A program made the translations under genes and the position numbers. Source: Arenicola marina (taxonomy: Eukaryota; Annelida; Polychaeta; Arenicolidae). Taken from it: 64,000 bases of DNA. Positions 1 through 13,200 of the stretch are shown here, piece by piece. Positions within the stretch are counted from its first letter, which is position 1; each line of letters begins with the position of its first letter. The stretch covers positions 18,917,574-18,981,573 of the forward strand of contig OZ025248.1 in NCBI GenBank assembly GCA_964019135.1, read 5' to 3'. Under the pieces are notes generated by a model, which searched no databases, was not told the DNA's origin, and saw nothing but the letters and a program-made list of their open reading frames with translations.

Positions 1-3000
1 TCACGGCATCACCCACCACAGCATGATCGCCCTCACGTCTTCACCCACCACCGCATGATCGCTCTCACGACATCACCCACCACAGCATGATCGCCCTCAC
101 GTCATCACCCACCACAGCATGATCGCCCTCACGTCATCACCCACCACAGCATGATCGCCCTCACGTCATCACCCACCACCGCATGATCGCCCTCACGTCA
201 TCACCCACCACAGCATGATCGCTCTCACGTCACCACCCACCACAGCATGATCGCCCTCACGCCATCACCCACCACCGCATGATCGCCCTGACGGCATCAC
301 CCACCACAGCATGATCGCCCTCACGGCATCACCCACCACAGCATGATCGCCCTCACGTCATCACCCACCACAGCATGATCGCCCTCACGGCATCACCCAC
401 CACAGCATGATCGCCCTCACGTCATCACCCACCACAGCATGATCGCCCTCACGTCATCACCCACCACAGCATGATCGCCCTCACGTCATCACCCACCACA
501 GCATGATCGCCCTCACGTCATCACCCACCACAGCATGATCGCCTTCACGTCATCACCCACCACAGCATGATCGCCCTCACGTCATCACCCACCACAGCAT
601 GATCGCCCTCACGTCATCACCCACCACAGCATGATCGCCCTCACGTCATCACCCACCACAGCATGATGGCCTTCACGTCATCACCCACCACAGCATGATC
701 GCCCTCACGTCATCACCCACCACAGCATGGTCGCCTTCACGTCATCACCCACCACAGCATGATCGCCCTCACGTCATCACCCACCACCGCATGATCGCCC
801 TCACGTCATCACCCACCACAGCATGATCGCCCTCACGTCATCACCCACCACAGCATGATCGCCCTCACGTCATCACCCACCACAGCATGATCGCCCTCAC
901 GTCATCACCCACCACAGCATGATCGCCCTCACGTCATCACCCACCACAGCATGATCCCCCTCACGTCATCACCCACCACAGCATGATCGCCCTCACGTCA
1001 TCACCCACCACAGCATGATCGCCCTCACGTCATCACCCACCACAGCATGATCGCCTTCACGTCATCACCCACCACAGCATGATCGCCCTCACGTCATCAC
1101 CCACCAAAGCATGGTCGCCTTCACGTCATCACCCACCACAGCATGATCGCCCTCACGTCATCACCCACCACCGCATGATCGCCCTCACGCCATCACCCAC
1201 CACAGCATGATCGCCCTCACGTCATCACCCACCACAGCATGATCGCCCTCACGTCATCACCCACCACAGCATGATCGCCCTCACGTCATCACCCACCACA
1301 GCATGATCGCCCTCACGTCATCACCCACCACCGCATGATCGCCCTCACGTCATCACCCACCACAGCATGATCGCTCTCACGTCACCACCCACCACAGCAT
1401 GATCGCCCTCACGCCATCACCCACCACCGCATGATCGCCCTGACGGCATCACCCACCACAGCATGATCGCCCTCACGGCATCACCCACCACAGCATGATC
1501 GCCCTCACGTCATCACCCACCACAGCATGATCGCCATCACGGCATCACCCACCACAGCATGATCGCCCTCACGTCATCACCCACCACAGCATGATCGCCC
1601 TCACGTCATCACCCACCACAGCATGATCGCCCTCACCTCATCACCCACCACAGCATGATCGCCCTCACGTCATCACCCACCACAGCATGATCGCCCTCAC
1701 GTCATCACCCACCACAGCATGATCGCCCTCACGTCATCACCCACCACAGCATGATCGCCCTCGCGTCATCACCCACCACAGCATGATCGCCCTCACGTCA
1801 TCACCCACCACAGCATGATCGCCCTCACGGCATCACCCACCACAGCATGATCGCCCTCGCGTCATCACCCACCACAGCATGATCGCCCTCACGTCATCAC
1901 CCACCACCGCATGATCGCCCTCACGGCATCACCCACCCCAGCATGATCGTCCTCACGTCATCACCCACCACAGCATGATCGCCCTCACGTCATCACCCAC
2001 CACAGCATGATCGCCCTCACGTCATCACCCACCACAGCGTGATCGCCCTCACGTCATCACCCACCACAGCATGATCGCCCTCACGTCATCACCCACCACA
2101 GCATGATCGCCCTCACGTCATCACCCACCACAGCATGATCGCCCTCACGTCATCACCCACCACCGCATGATCGCCCTCACGGCATCACCCACCACAGCAT
2201 GATCGCCCTCACGTCATCACCCACCACAGCATGATCGCCCTCACGTCATCACCCACCACAGCATGATCGCCCTCACCTCATCACCCACCACAGCATGATC
2301 GCCCTCACGTCATCACCCACCACAGCATGATCGCCCTCACGTCATCACCCATCACCGCATGATCGCCCTCACGGCATCACCCACCACAGCATGAGTGCCC
2401 TCACGTCACCACCCACCCACACCAACACTACCTTCACGTCACAACCCACCCACACCATCACCACCTTCACGTCACCACCCACCCACACCATCACCACCCG
2501 CCCGCACCATCACCGCCCACCCGCACCATCACCACCTTCACGTCATCACCCACCCTGACTATCACCACCCACCCACACCATCACCACCCACCTACACCAT
2601 CACCACCCACCTACACCATCACCACCTTCACATCACCACCCACCTACACCATCACCACCTTGACGTCACCACCCACCACAGCATGATCGCCCTCACGTCA
2701 TCACCCACCACAGCATGATCGCCTTCACGTCATCACCCACCACAGCATGATCGCCCTCACGTCATCACCCACCACAGCATGGTCGCCCTCACGTCATCAC
2801 CCACCACAGCATGTTCGCCCTCGCGTCATCACCCACCACAGCATGATCGCCCTCGCGTCATCACCCACCACAGCATGATCGCCCTCACGGCATCACCCAC
2901 CACAGCTTGATCGCCCTCACGTCATCACCCACCACAGCATGATCGCCCTCACGTCATCACCCACCACAGCATGATCGCCCTCGCGTCATCACCTACCACA

Positions 3001-5340
3001 GCATGATCGCCCTCACGCCATCACCCACCACCGCATGATCGCCCTGACGGCATCACCCACCACAGCATGATCGCCCTCACGGCATCACCCACCACAGCAT
3101 GATCGCCCTCACGTCATCACCCACCACCGCATGATCGCCCTCACGGCATCACCCACCACAGCATGATCGCCCTCACGTCATCACCCACCACAGCATGATC
3201 GCCCTCACGTCATCACCCACCACAGCATGGTCGCCCTCACGTCATCACCCACCACAGCATGATCGCCCTCACGTCATCACCCACCACAGCATGATCGCCC
3301 TCACGTCATCACCCACCACAGCATGATCGCCCTCACGTCATCACCCACCACAGCATGATCGCCCTCACGTCATCACCCACCACAGCATGATCGCCCTTAC
3401 GTCATCACCCACCACAGCATGATCGCCCTCACGTCATCACCCACCACAGCATGATCGCCCTCACGTCATCACCCACCACAGCATGATCGCCCTTACGTCA
3501 TCACCCACCACAGCATGATCGCCCTCACGTCATCACCCACCACAGCATGATCGCCCTCACGCCATCACCCACCACAGCATGATCGCCCTCGCGTCATCAC
3601 CCACCACAGCATGATCGCCCTCACGTCATCACCCACCACAGCATGATCGCCCTCACGTCATCACCCACCACAGCATGATCGCCCTCGCGTCATCACCCAC
3701 CACAGCATGATCGCCCTCACGGCATCACCCACCACAGCATGATCGCCCTCACGTCATCACCCACCACAGCATGATCGCCCTCACGTCATCACCCACCACA
3801 GCATGATCGCCCTCACGCCATCACCCACCACAGCATGATCGCCCTCGCGTCATCACCCACCACAGCATGATCGCCCTCACGTCATCACCCACCACAGCAT
3901 GATCGCCCTCGCGTCATCACCCACCACAGCATGATCGCCCTCACGTCATCACCCACCACAGCATGATCGCCCTCACGTCATCACCCACCACAGCATGATC
4001 GCCCTCGCGTCATCACCCACCACAGCATGATCGCTCTCACGTCATCACCCACCACCGCATGATCGCCCTCACGTCATCACCCACCACAGCATGATCGCCC
4101 TCACGTCATCACCCACCACAGCATGATCGCCCTCACGGCATCACCCACCACAGCATGATCGCCCTCACGGCATCACCCACCACAGCATGATCGCCCTCAC
4201 GTCATCACCCACCACAGCATGATCGCCCTCACGTCATCACCCACCACAGCATGATCGCCCTCACGTCATCACCCACCACAGCATGATCGCCCTCACGTCA
4301 TCACCCACCACAGCATGATCGCCCTCACGTCATCACCCACCATAGCATGATCGCCCTCACGTCATCACCCACCACAGCATGATCGCCCTCACGTCATCAC
4401 CCACCACAGCATGATCGCCCTCACGTCATCACCCACCACAGCATGATCGCCCTCGCGTCATCACCCACCACAGCATGATCGCCCTCACGTCATCACCCAC
4501 CACCGCATGACCGCCCTCACGGCATCACCCACCACAGCATGATCGCCCTCACGTCATCACCCACCACAGCATGATCGCCCTCACGTCATCACCCACCACA
4601 ACATGATCGCCCTCACGGCATCACCCACCACAGCATGATCGCCCTCACGGCATCACCCACCACAGCATGATCGCCCTCGGGTCATCACCCACCACAGCAT
4701 GATCGCCCTCACGTCATCACCCACCACAGCATGATCGCCCTCACGTCATCACCCACCACAGCATGATCACCCTCACGTCATCACCCACCACAGCGTGATC
4801 GCCCTCACGTCATCACCCACCACAGCATGATCGCCTTCACGTCATCACCCACCACAGCATGATCGCCCTCACGTCATCACCCACCACCGCATGATCGCCC
4901 TCACGGCATCACCCACCACAGCATGATCGCCCTCACGTCATCACCCACCACAGCATGATCGCCCTCACGTCATCACCCACCACAGCATGATCGCCCTCAC
5001 CCACCACAGCTTGATCGCCCTCACGTCATCACCCACCACAGCATGATCGCCCTCACGTCATCACCCACCACAGCATGATCGCCCTCACGTCATCACCCAC
5101 CACAGCATGATCGCCCTCACCCACCACAGCTTGATCGCCCTCACGTCATCACCCACCACAGCATGATCGCCCTCACGTCATCACCCACCACAGCATGATC
5201 GCCCTCACGTCATCACCCACCACAGCATGATCGCCCTCACGGCATCACCCACCACAGCATGATCGCCCTCACGTCATCACCCACCACAGCATGATCGCCC
5301 TCACGTCATCACCCACCACAGCATGATCGCCCTCACGTTA
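1..5340. repeat. 32-bp satellite array, about 165 units
   Basis: The whole stretch is a head-to-tail array with a strict 32-bp period; the unit core reads CATCACCCACCACAGCATGA followed by a short variable part (CGTC, CGGC, CGCC or GCGTC variants). Because 32 is not a multiple of three, reading frames rotate and no long coding frame exists. A block of about seven units near 175-400 recurs almost unchanged at 1327-1552, exactly 1152 bp (36 units) later, which indicates block duplication by unequal exchange. A 120-bp block with a shortened unit is repeated at 4981 and 5101. The left end lies outside the window; the right end is sharp at about 5340. Confidence 0.98.
2397..2670. repeat. Diverged interruption inside the satellite
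   Basis: Here the 32-bp register is lost and replaced by irregular units rich in CACCCACCYACACCATCACC, after which the normal 32-bp units resume. It looks like an older or independently amplified sub-array, because it shares the CACGTCACCACCCACC core with the flanking units. The reading frame across it is low-complexity His/Pro/Thr-rich and is not considered a gene. Confidence 0.85.
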
Positions 5341-5495
5341 TCACCCACCCACACCATTTCTTTTGATGTGGTATAGAACGCATATACTGAAATCTATGAA
5401 GTCGCTATACCTTGATCCATGATGACGCCTTGATTCGTAATGATTATCAATTATTACATTATTAATAGTGATTGTTATCGCAGTTATCTGGCATT

Positions 5496-5695
5496 NNNNN
5501 NNNNNNNNNNNNNNNNNNNNNNNNNNNNNNNNNNNNNNNNNNNNNNNNNNNNNNNNNNNNNNNNNNNNNNNNNNNNNNNNNNNNNNNNNNNNNNNNNNNN
5601 NNNNNNNNNNNNNNNNNNNNNNNNNNNNNNNNNNNNNNNNNNNNNNNNNNNNNNNNNNNNNNNNNNNNNNNNNNNNNNNNNNNNNNNNNNNNNNN
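5496..5695. other. Assembly gap (200 N)
   Basis: Exactly 200 undetermined bases just after the satellite edge. A round number of N usually marks a gap of unknown size, so distances across it should not be trusted. Confidence 0.99.
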
Positions 5696-5914
5696 AGCCA
5701 TAATGAGGACATGGAATGTGTTCTCTTCCAAATTCAATTCTTGTTTATAGCGCAGCTTAACGAATTGGTGAACGGTAGGAGGGAGCAGCTTGTGAAACGG
5801 GTGTTTGTTACTAAGCGTCACGTGTACATAAATTAGCCCCATTATCACCATAGTTATTGTCGGCCAACGTTGACTTTTAATACCGACGGTAAATGAAGAT
5901 TCATCTTATCTTCT

Positions 5915-6004
5915 TGGGCATATACGCACCGTTAGGCAAGTACGCACTTTTGGGCAAGTACGCACAATGAGGCATGTACGCACCAGTGGGCAAGTACGCA
6001 CCAT
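5915..6004. repeat. Short tandem repeat, 17-19 bp unit x5
   Basis: Five imperfect copies of a unit of the form GGGCAAGTACGCAC plus 3-5 variable bases lie head to tail. Nothing indicates function. Confidence 0.85.
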
Positions 6005-8190
6005 TCGCTATACACTATTCTGCAAAAGTACTCCAGGCCTGTAATACAGTCAAATTTCGCAATGTGCTCCACAATTTGTTTGTTAATTCAAGGTCATATG
6101 TCTTACGAAGTGTGTCCTCCCAAGAAATGAGCTTTGCTTGCGGGCTGTTGGAATCAGATTTGTCCATCTCTCTGATGTAGTTCGACTTCAGCCTTTATTG
6201 GATGAAGGAATGTGTCGTGTGGTTTACCTTTGATGTCAATATGAAGGTCATTTAGACATCAGGGAACAGGGAACAGGGAAATATTGATGTTGCATTACCG
6301 AAAATAAATTGGTGTTATGTAAACGCTGAGGCACACCGACGTCCATGGGCTGGCTGCAGCAATGGACCAATATCTTGGAGGATTTGGTAAAGTATTTACG
6401 AACACACAAATAATTCTCAATGGTGTGTGTCTGTAGGCTGGAGTGCCCTTGGCCTTGACCTTGGAGTAAGTGAGCGTCTCACAGTGTGACTTTGGTGTGA
6501 GACTCATGTCACAATAAGAGAATAGGGAGCGACACACAGGAGTGGGACTAAAGAAAAGACATTACAATGCCCGTGGAGTGCAACTAAGTACCAGTAACAT
6601 TGCAATGAAAAGTTTCTCGGGTTTTAGCAAGCATCCTTCAATACATTGGATGTTATCTCTGTTAAGTCAATTGGAACGTCTTTAGCCGGCTCTCTGTTCC
6701 AACCTAACCCGTGGACGAGACCCTGAAATGACGCCACTTTTTCTGATTGACGCCACAAATCAACAAGTGACCGTTTGGGGGCGCCGCCTGCCGGAGAGTG
6801 GTTGCCCCCTCCACTTTCGCGCCGCCAAGTGACTGACCCGGGGGCTTTTAGTGGCGCCCTCCAGCGGGCGCAGTAACGGCTGGGCAACAGATGCAGCGAC
6901 GTCCATTTAGCGAGAACCCGGCTGTAGAGAGGGTCCGAGTGGCTGCCGGTCCCCCTACGTCACCCCCGTGTTGTCATGGACACTCTGCCCTCTCAGGACG
7001 TCCGAGAGGGACATCGCCCACTGACCGGGGGAATCTGGGTGGGAGAGGGTGGGGGGGGGGTGGGGCTTGTAGAGTGTGGGTTTGAAAGGTAGAGGTCGGG
7101 GGCGGCGGGGAGGTGGGTGGTAGAGGTGGGTGGTGGAGGTGGGTGGTGGGGTGGGTGGTGGAAGTGAGTGGTGGAGGTGGGTGATATCGGAGATACCTGG
7201 GGTGGACTAAGTCGGTTAAAATGTCCTTATATGGGCAGAGTAGGGATGTGGTGGAGGGTGGTGATAGTGACCGCGCAGCTGGTACAGAGGTATAAGACCG
7301 GGTTTGGCGGGGAGAGAGGAGAAGCGGGAGTGGGGGGGGGGGGGGGCGGGGAGGGGGGAGGGGAGGTGGAAACCGGCCAGGATATGCCAAACAAGGGGTA
7401 TGACCGGTGGTGGGGTGTGACCGGCGGAGGGGGTATGGTGGACGGTCACTGATCACCCTAGTCACAAGGGGTAGGGTAGATTGAGGCCCACGCCACCACG
7501 ATGCACCAAACCAGATGTGTATTTGGGAACAAAGAGCAAGCGAGGCGACAAAATATAGGGCGGGGAGAGATGGCGTGGGGAGCGGTGGGAGGGGTGGGGG
7601 GTGGGGGGGGGTCAGATGCGATAACAGAGCTGCTGTGATCTGCAGTGGTCTGCAATGGTCTGCAGTTCCTTGGTCAGTTCCAGTACTGTCGTCGCATTGC
7701 GACTTTTGAACGCGATTGAGTTAAGATCTGTCACTCTGACTGAACTGAGCCCCAATCAGGGGTCCATGCCCCTGGGGGTTCAAACCCCCGACTCGGCTAC
7801 TGGCAATGCTCCAATTCTAGACTAAACCGGCAGGGTGGGCAGTGGATGATGCTTAAATCGTACGAGAAGGGCAATGCTACAGTCGCGGCAAAAGGGGGAG
7901 GGGGGGGGGGGGGGCGGGGTCAGATGTCTACTATTCTGCAGCTCTAATAAAAAACACGACCAGAGCCAATCCAGTTTGATGGCGGAGCTGAAATCCTCCT
8001 TGGATACATTTGTTAAGTGAGCCCCATAGAACATCAACCTGCTTAGTCACTCTTACGCACCTGCTGCCCGATTTGGAGTAGCAGAAAATAAGTTCATTAC
8101 GCACAGCATTAAAGTAAAATTAAAGGGGGTATGAATGTAAGGACTATTTGTGTTAAGGATGGTGCACCGAAGATTGTCTGTGTTGTCAAA
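6005..8190. other. No gene seen; GC-rich and G-run low complexity
   Basis: This stretch has no credible exon. Its middle (about 7020-7460 and 7560-7615) is strongly G-rich on the plus strand, with GGTGGGTGGTGGAGGT-type repeats and runs of up to ten or more G, which give spurious Pro- or Gly-rich frames on both strands. A segment near 6780-6890 is GC-rich with many GCGCC words. Confidence 0.7.
7750..7800 (+). other. tRNA T-arm-like remnant
   Basis: The sequence GGGGGTTCAAACCCCCG forms a five-base-pair stem around the seven-base loop TTCAAAC, the form of a tRNA T arm and pol III B box. No matching acceptor strand, D arm or clear A box was found at the right distance, so it is more likely a decayed tRNA-derived repeat than a tRNA gene. 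Confidence 0.3.
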
Positions 8191-8194
8191 CTAT

Positions 8195-8565
8195 TGTGTG
8201 TAGGGATGCGCGCCCGTGTTTTACAAAGGGTCGTTTCTGATCATCAGGACAAGAAGGCAGTACAGTTCTCGCGGGTTCTATTTCCAACAAAAAAATCACG
8301 TGCTTTTAGAACAAGTGCGCATCACGCTGGTTCCTTGCTACAGCGGTGTGCGGGACACTCATTGTAGTCAACCTTTAAATATTGGGAACCGACTGGCTGC
8401 GCGGTTTGTGCGTGAGGAATCATAATATAGTTAAAGAAAGGACATTTATCTCTCCATAATGCATGTGGTCCGTTCGACGATAAGACTGTTGGAAGCCTTA
8501 TATTTTCAGGCAAATCGTAGATGTTTACATTTCTGCGACAAACTGAGCCCCATTGTCTCCCCTGC
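8195..8565 (+). mobile_element. Dispersed repeat copy, partner of 46750-47117
   Basis: This segment matches the reverse complement of 46750-47117 along its length. Shared words in order include CAGTTCTCGCGGGTT, GTGCGCATCACGCTGGTTCC, a GGCTGCGCGRTTTGYGCG stretch, ATAATATAGYTAAAGA and GATGTTTACATTTCTGCGAC. The word CAGTTCTCGCG also occurs near the ends of the longer elements at 30.3 and 38.9 kb, so these probably belong to one family of non-autonomous DNA elements. No coding capacity and no target duplication could be defined. Confidence 0.7.
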
Positions 8566-8679
8566 TCAGTCCATACAAGGAGTGTTGTTGTTAAATGGGG
8601 GGGGGGGGGGCGCCTTTGAAAAAAATGACCCTTCATAGAGTGGGTTTGCCGGAAAAGAGAATAAGCCGAGCCGGTCTGC

Positions 8680-8780
8680 AGGGAGCGGCGACTTCCGAAC
8701 GGATTTCAGAAGTCAGGTACCCCTTCCGAGAGGACTTTAGAAGTGAAATACCCACCCCGAGCGGATTTTGGCGGTAGGGG
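8680..8780. repeat. Degenerate ~35-bp tandem repeat x3
   Basis: Three diverged copies of a unit resembling CCGARCGGATTTYRGAAGTSA followed by ATACCC lie head to tail. The stretch 8780-9389 has no recognisable feature. Confidence 0.55.
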
Positions 8781-9389
8781 GGGGAGGGCTTTTCCGCGGA
8801 ATCCAAATTCAGTATTATATTATATACCCCCTACTGCCCGGGGATCGTTGGTGCAGCTTTCACCCCTGCACTCTCCGCACACTCCAACCCCAGCTTTCTG
8901 CATGCACACCTTCTTGAAGTGCAGTTACTTTTGCCCTTATTACCCTCAGGAGGGCGTCCGGAGCACGGTCAACTTCGTAGCTTGAGGTTCCAGCTGAACC
9001 TAGCTGCACACTAGTAGTACACTCTAGCGCTGTGATGGCGGGCAGCTGCTGCTGTGGGTGGGAGTGTGAGCATTGAACTGCGCGTGGAAACCTCATCCCA
9101 GAAACTTCGCGGACAAAATGTGTACAAGCCCTCGCATTGTTTACCATTGGAAATTGTAAATAGATCAGATACAATGTCAATGGCCTTATGTCTTTATTGA
9201 AGCATAGCAGAACCAGTAGTTCAGTGTCTTCTGAAATCTACGTGCTTGGATCTTCAGTCGCACACACTACGAATGTCTGGATGAGAGTATTGGCGTCACA
9301 TTCTGCATATGCAGTTTGGCATTCGTTGTTCGCAACTTTTGAGTCAGTATGGCGACAAAGCTCTGTTTTTTGCTTTTGTTAGTCAGGAA

Positions 9390-9600
9390 ATGCTCATCCT
9401 TGGACATAATAGGGCATGTCAGTTCTCGCAGGTTCTACTTCCGGCCTGGCATTTTGGGGACAAACAAACGAACAGGTGTTTTTGTTCAGTGCGCAGTCTG
9501 ACTCATCCCCTGCGTAAAAATGGATACCGCGCGCAGCGGGCAGTCATACTAGTTACGACATAAGGCGCAGAACCAGGCAAGCTACGCGGCCGGCACGGTG
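9390..9600 (+). mobile_element. Fragment of the GGGGACAAACAAAC repeat family
   Basis: The segment contains ATAGGGC, CAGTTCTCGCAGGTTCTACT and TTTTGGGGACAAACAAAC in the same order as the ends of the longer elements at 30256-31150 and 38901-39860. It is read as a truncated copy of the same family. From 9600 to the LINE tail at 10232 no gene or repeat is recognised. Confidence 0.6.
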
Positions 9601-10232
9601 AGCAGGGGGTGGGTCGCAATTCGTATTTCGTGACACTTTGAACATGTCATTTTTCATAATACTGGCCACGTTCAGCAAACTAGGCGCACCACAGGTAGAT
9701 GATTTCCCAAGGTTTACACTGGTCTGGAGTGATCGGGTGACAGGTATGGACAGCCTTTGCCGTCAAAATTACAGTTTTTTCAATCCTGAATGCAACTACC
9801 ATTCAAATAGGCAAATTTCAACAACGTTGTAAATTTACTGTGCTAACATTCTCCTTCTAACTTGCTTCGGTTCTGTTACAATTATAGTTGTGATCGGTAT
9901 TTTGCCAAAAAGTTTCACGAAATAGACCAGTGCTTTTCCATTTCCACTGAGTGAGCCAGCTTATATGTACTTATCGGCTTACCGGCATAATGCTTTGGAT
10001 CAAATAGCTTGTGGAGAATTTCTCAGTTAAACTGGTGCGGCAAACTTACTATCCAAAAAGTATATACATGTATGCAGTTGACTACAGTCATACCTTAGTT
10101 TAACGGGTCCTTTCACATATGATAGCAAAAATAGATAATCTATGCTTCCTCTATATGGGAATGGTGGAATTAAGCCTTAATTTATAAAACAAAAAGGTTT
10201 TAGATTTTTATAGGTGGACACTTGTGTGGATA

Positions 10233-13200
10233 ATTTTTTTTTTAATTTTTTTTTTATTTCCATAATCGTACAGCAAGTTGTGACATCAGGCAGACAGAAT
10301 ATATGTTATATTGTTAAGAATATACAACTGTGCAAGAGAGGGATCATGCTAGAAGAGGGATGACCGGTTTCCATTTTCTTAGAAATATTGTCTCGCTACG
10401 GTATCGTTCTGTTATTCCAAATTTTTCTATATCGTAATAATATTTAATATAATTTATCAAGCCACAGAGAACAGGGGTAACCTGAGCCCATTTACACTGA
10501 TAGATATATTTTTTTCCAATGATAATTATATGGTTAAGCAGGCGAGAAAACGGCGCGGTTGTCACTCCTAACATCACAGTCTGAGCCGAAATGAATGTGC
10601 CAATGTCTTCTTCAGTGAGATTTCTAAACAAAGCTATAAATTCTGACCATAATGACCACTGGTTGACAATAATAAAATAGATGTTCTATCGTCTCACACT
10701 CGTTACCGCAAAAGCCACACATATCAGAGTTAACTATTTTACTCATGTATAAGAACTTATTCGTTACGGTTGTTCTGTGTAAAATCATAAACTGAAAACT
10801 TCTCGTTCTCTCATCCGTAGTGGCGTTCACCGGTAATTTATATAATGTTTTCCATGTATCCCTTTCTATTTGTACACCTAAAATATCTGACCATTTACGC
10901 TCATTATTCCGCCCGTATGTCAGTGATTTAACTAATGTTTTATAAGTTTCGTTGCACACACGCTTCATCTGCTTTATATGATTCGTAAATTTACAAACAA
11001 CTGATTTTAGCTTTATACCTCCTCTTAACATTTCATATTTCCATTCTCTGGGAATAGAATGGATCAGCCCGTAGAAATCCGCAAAATTTATGCGGATATC
11101 AAACTTTATGCAAAAATCATTCCAGCCCATGAACTCCCCTTGTTCGTTAATAACATCATTAGCAAAAACTATACCTTTCTTGATAAATTCGGTCTTTCTA
11201 CATGTAACATTTTCATTAGTCATAAAATAAGTATTCCACAAAGGATACTCCAACACATTACGGGTAATCTCAATATCCTTGCTCACTTGCCGGTAGCAGT
11301 ACCAGGAATTAAAAACATCAGCCCAAAATGGGTTTTCTACCTTAATAAAATTTCTTAATGAATGCAAATCTAATTCCCAACAATGTACTTTTTCACCACA
11401 AATAGTATCACAGAACAAATCTTGCCATGCTCCATCTTGCCGGATAAGTTTTTGAATCCAAGTCAATTTCAAAGCTTGCAACATGGATTTTGTATGCGTA
11501 AGGTTAACGCCCCCCTCTTCTATTGACTGGGCCATTCTATTTAAAGAGAGCTTAGGTTTTTTCTTGTTCCAAACAAAATTTCGAATGGCACCGTCAATTT
11601 TGTCTAGATAACGCTTTTCCGGCATAGGTAGAGCAGACATCACATGTATCAATTTCGGCAAGGCAAAAGTTTTTACTACTGTGACCCGACCACGGAGCGA
11701 AAGCCTTCGTTTACTGTATGCATTCAATATCTTTTCAAATTCGGCAATTTTGGACTCATAATTTATCATTACCATCTTTTTTAAGTCAACATGAAAACTT
11801 ATTCCTAACAACCGAAACTCCTTTACCCAAGTCAATGGCAAATCTGGACATATGTTCTGTTTTTCTTGTTCAAACTTCCCAAGCCATATAGCATTAGTTT
11901 TGTCAACATTAATTTTCAGTCCAGAGCAGTAATGGAAGGCCTTCAGTTTCCGTAAAGCATTTCTAACGGATGACTCACTACCATCTAATAAAAGAAACGT
12001 ATCATCCGCGTACTGTCCAATCTTATATTCTTTCTTTCCAACAATTATGCCCTTAATATTATTATCTTGCTTAATAGCCATTGCCAAAGGCTCAATGGAC
12101 AAAATAAATAAATATGGCGATAATGGGTCGCCCTGTCTACAGCCTCTTCCGAGAGCAAAAAACTGTGAAAAATTCCCATTATTAATGACACAACTCTCAG
12201 GACATCCATATAAAATATTGAACCACCTCATAAAAGATTCTCCGAAGCCATATGACCGTAATACTTGACGTATATAACTCCAACTTAACGTATCGAACGC
12301 TTTTTCAAAATCTATAAGCAGAAGCATACCAGATTTTCTATTCTGAATTAAATAGTGCATGATATCATAGATCAATCTAGTGTTTTCTCCTATAAATCTA
12401 TTTTGAATAAAACCTTTCTGATCCGAACTGATTATTTCCGGGAGCACATTTTTTAATCTGTGAGCGAAAATACCTGATAATATTTTATAATCAGCGTTAA
12501 GAAGAGAGATAGGGCGCCAATTCTTTAAATATTCTCGCGGCTTATCGCCCTTGGGCAAACAAGTTATAATCCCTTGTCGTTGAGTAATCGACAGAGAACC
12601 TGTTACATATGCATATCGAAGACTTCTAACCAAATAGACACCTATATCGGTCCAGAAAAATTTATAAAAATCAATAGGGAACCCATCACTTCCTGGCGAC
12701 TTGTTATTTTTCATGTTTTTAACTACTTGAAGTATTTCTCTGCTTTCGATATCGACATCACATAACTCCTTTAATGTATCATCGAGACATTTAATATTTT
12801 TATCGTTAAAAAAACCCGGCATTTGTTCCGATGCCTGGGCATAGTCACAGTTCGCATATAACTTCTCGTAATAACCCTTTTGTTCTTGAATTATTCTCTC
12901 CTGATCCAATATCAATTCTTTGCCAACAACTAGTTTATTTATAAGCTTGTTAACATAGTTACGCTTTTCAAGATTACAAAAATATTTGCTCGGCTTTTCT
13001 CCTTCTTCATAAAACTGTGACCTTGCCCTCAAAATGATTCCCTTGATTTTTGGCAGTCTCAATTTCTCTAGCTTCGCTTTTAGAATTTCCAACTCACTAT
13101 AGTCACCGGTACTAGATTCTTCAAGCTGCTGAATTCTCAGCTCCAGCGACTTTTCTTCTTTTAATTCAATCTTCTTCTTATAACTGGAATAGCTGATTGT

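Noticed and set aside
2395-2718. 107-codon His/Pro/Thr-rich open frame
   Set aside because: It lies wholly in satellite sequence, starts with GTG, and its composition simply reflects the CACCCACC repeats.
1-5340. CRISPR-like array (regular short repeats)
   Set aside because: Repeats are contiguous with no unique spacers, the setting is eukaryotic, and units vary like a satellite.
5341-5851. Several open frames crossing the N gap
   Set aside because: They consist mainly of undetermined residues.
6974-7465. 163-codon Pro-rich frame (minus) and matching Gly-rich frame (plus)
   Set aside because: Both come from a G-rich low-complexity tract and have no domain or splice signals.
7750-7800. Functional tRNA gene
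   Set aside because: Only a T-arm-like hairpin is present; no acceptor partner, D arm or anticodon arm.
11059-12765. Plus-strand frames within the first LINE
   Set aside because: Antisense shadows of the reverse transcriptase frame.
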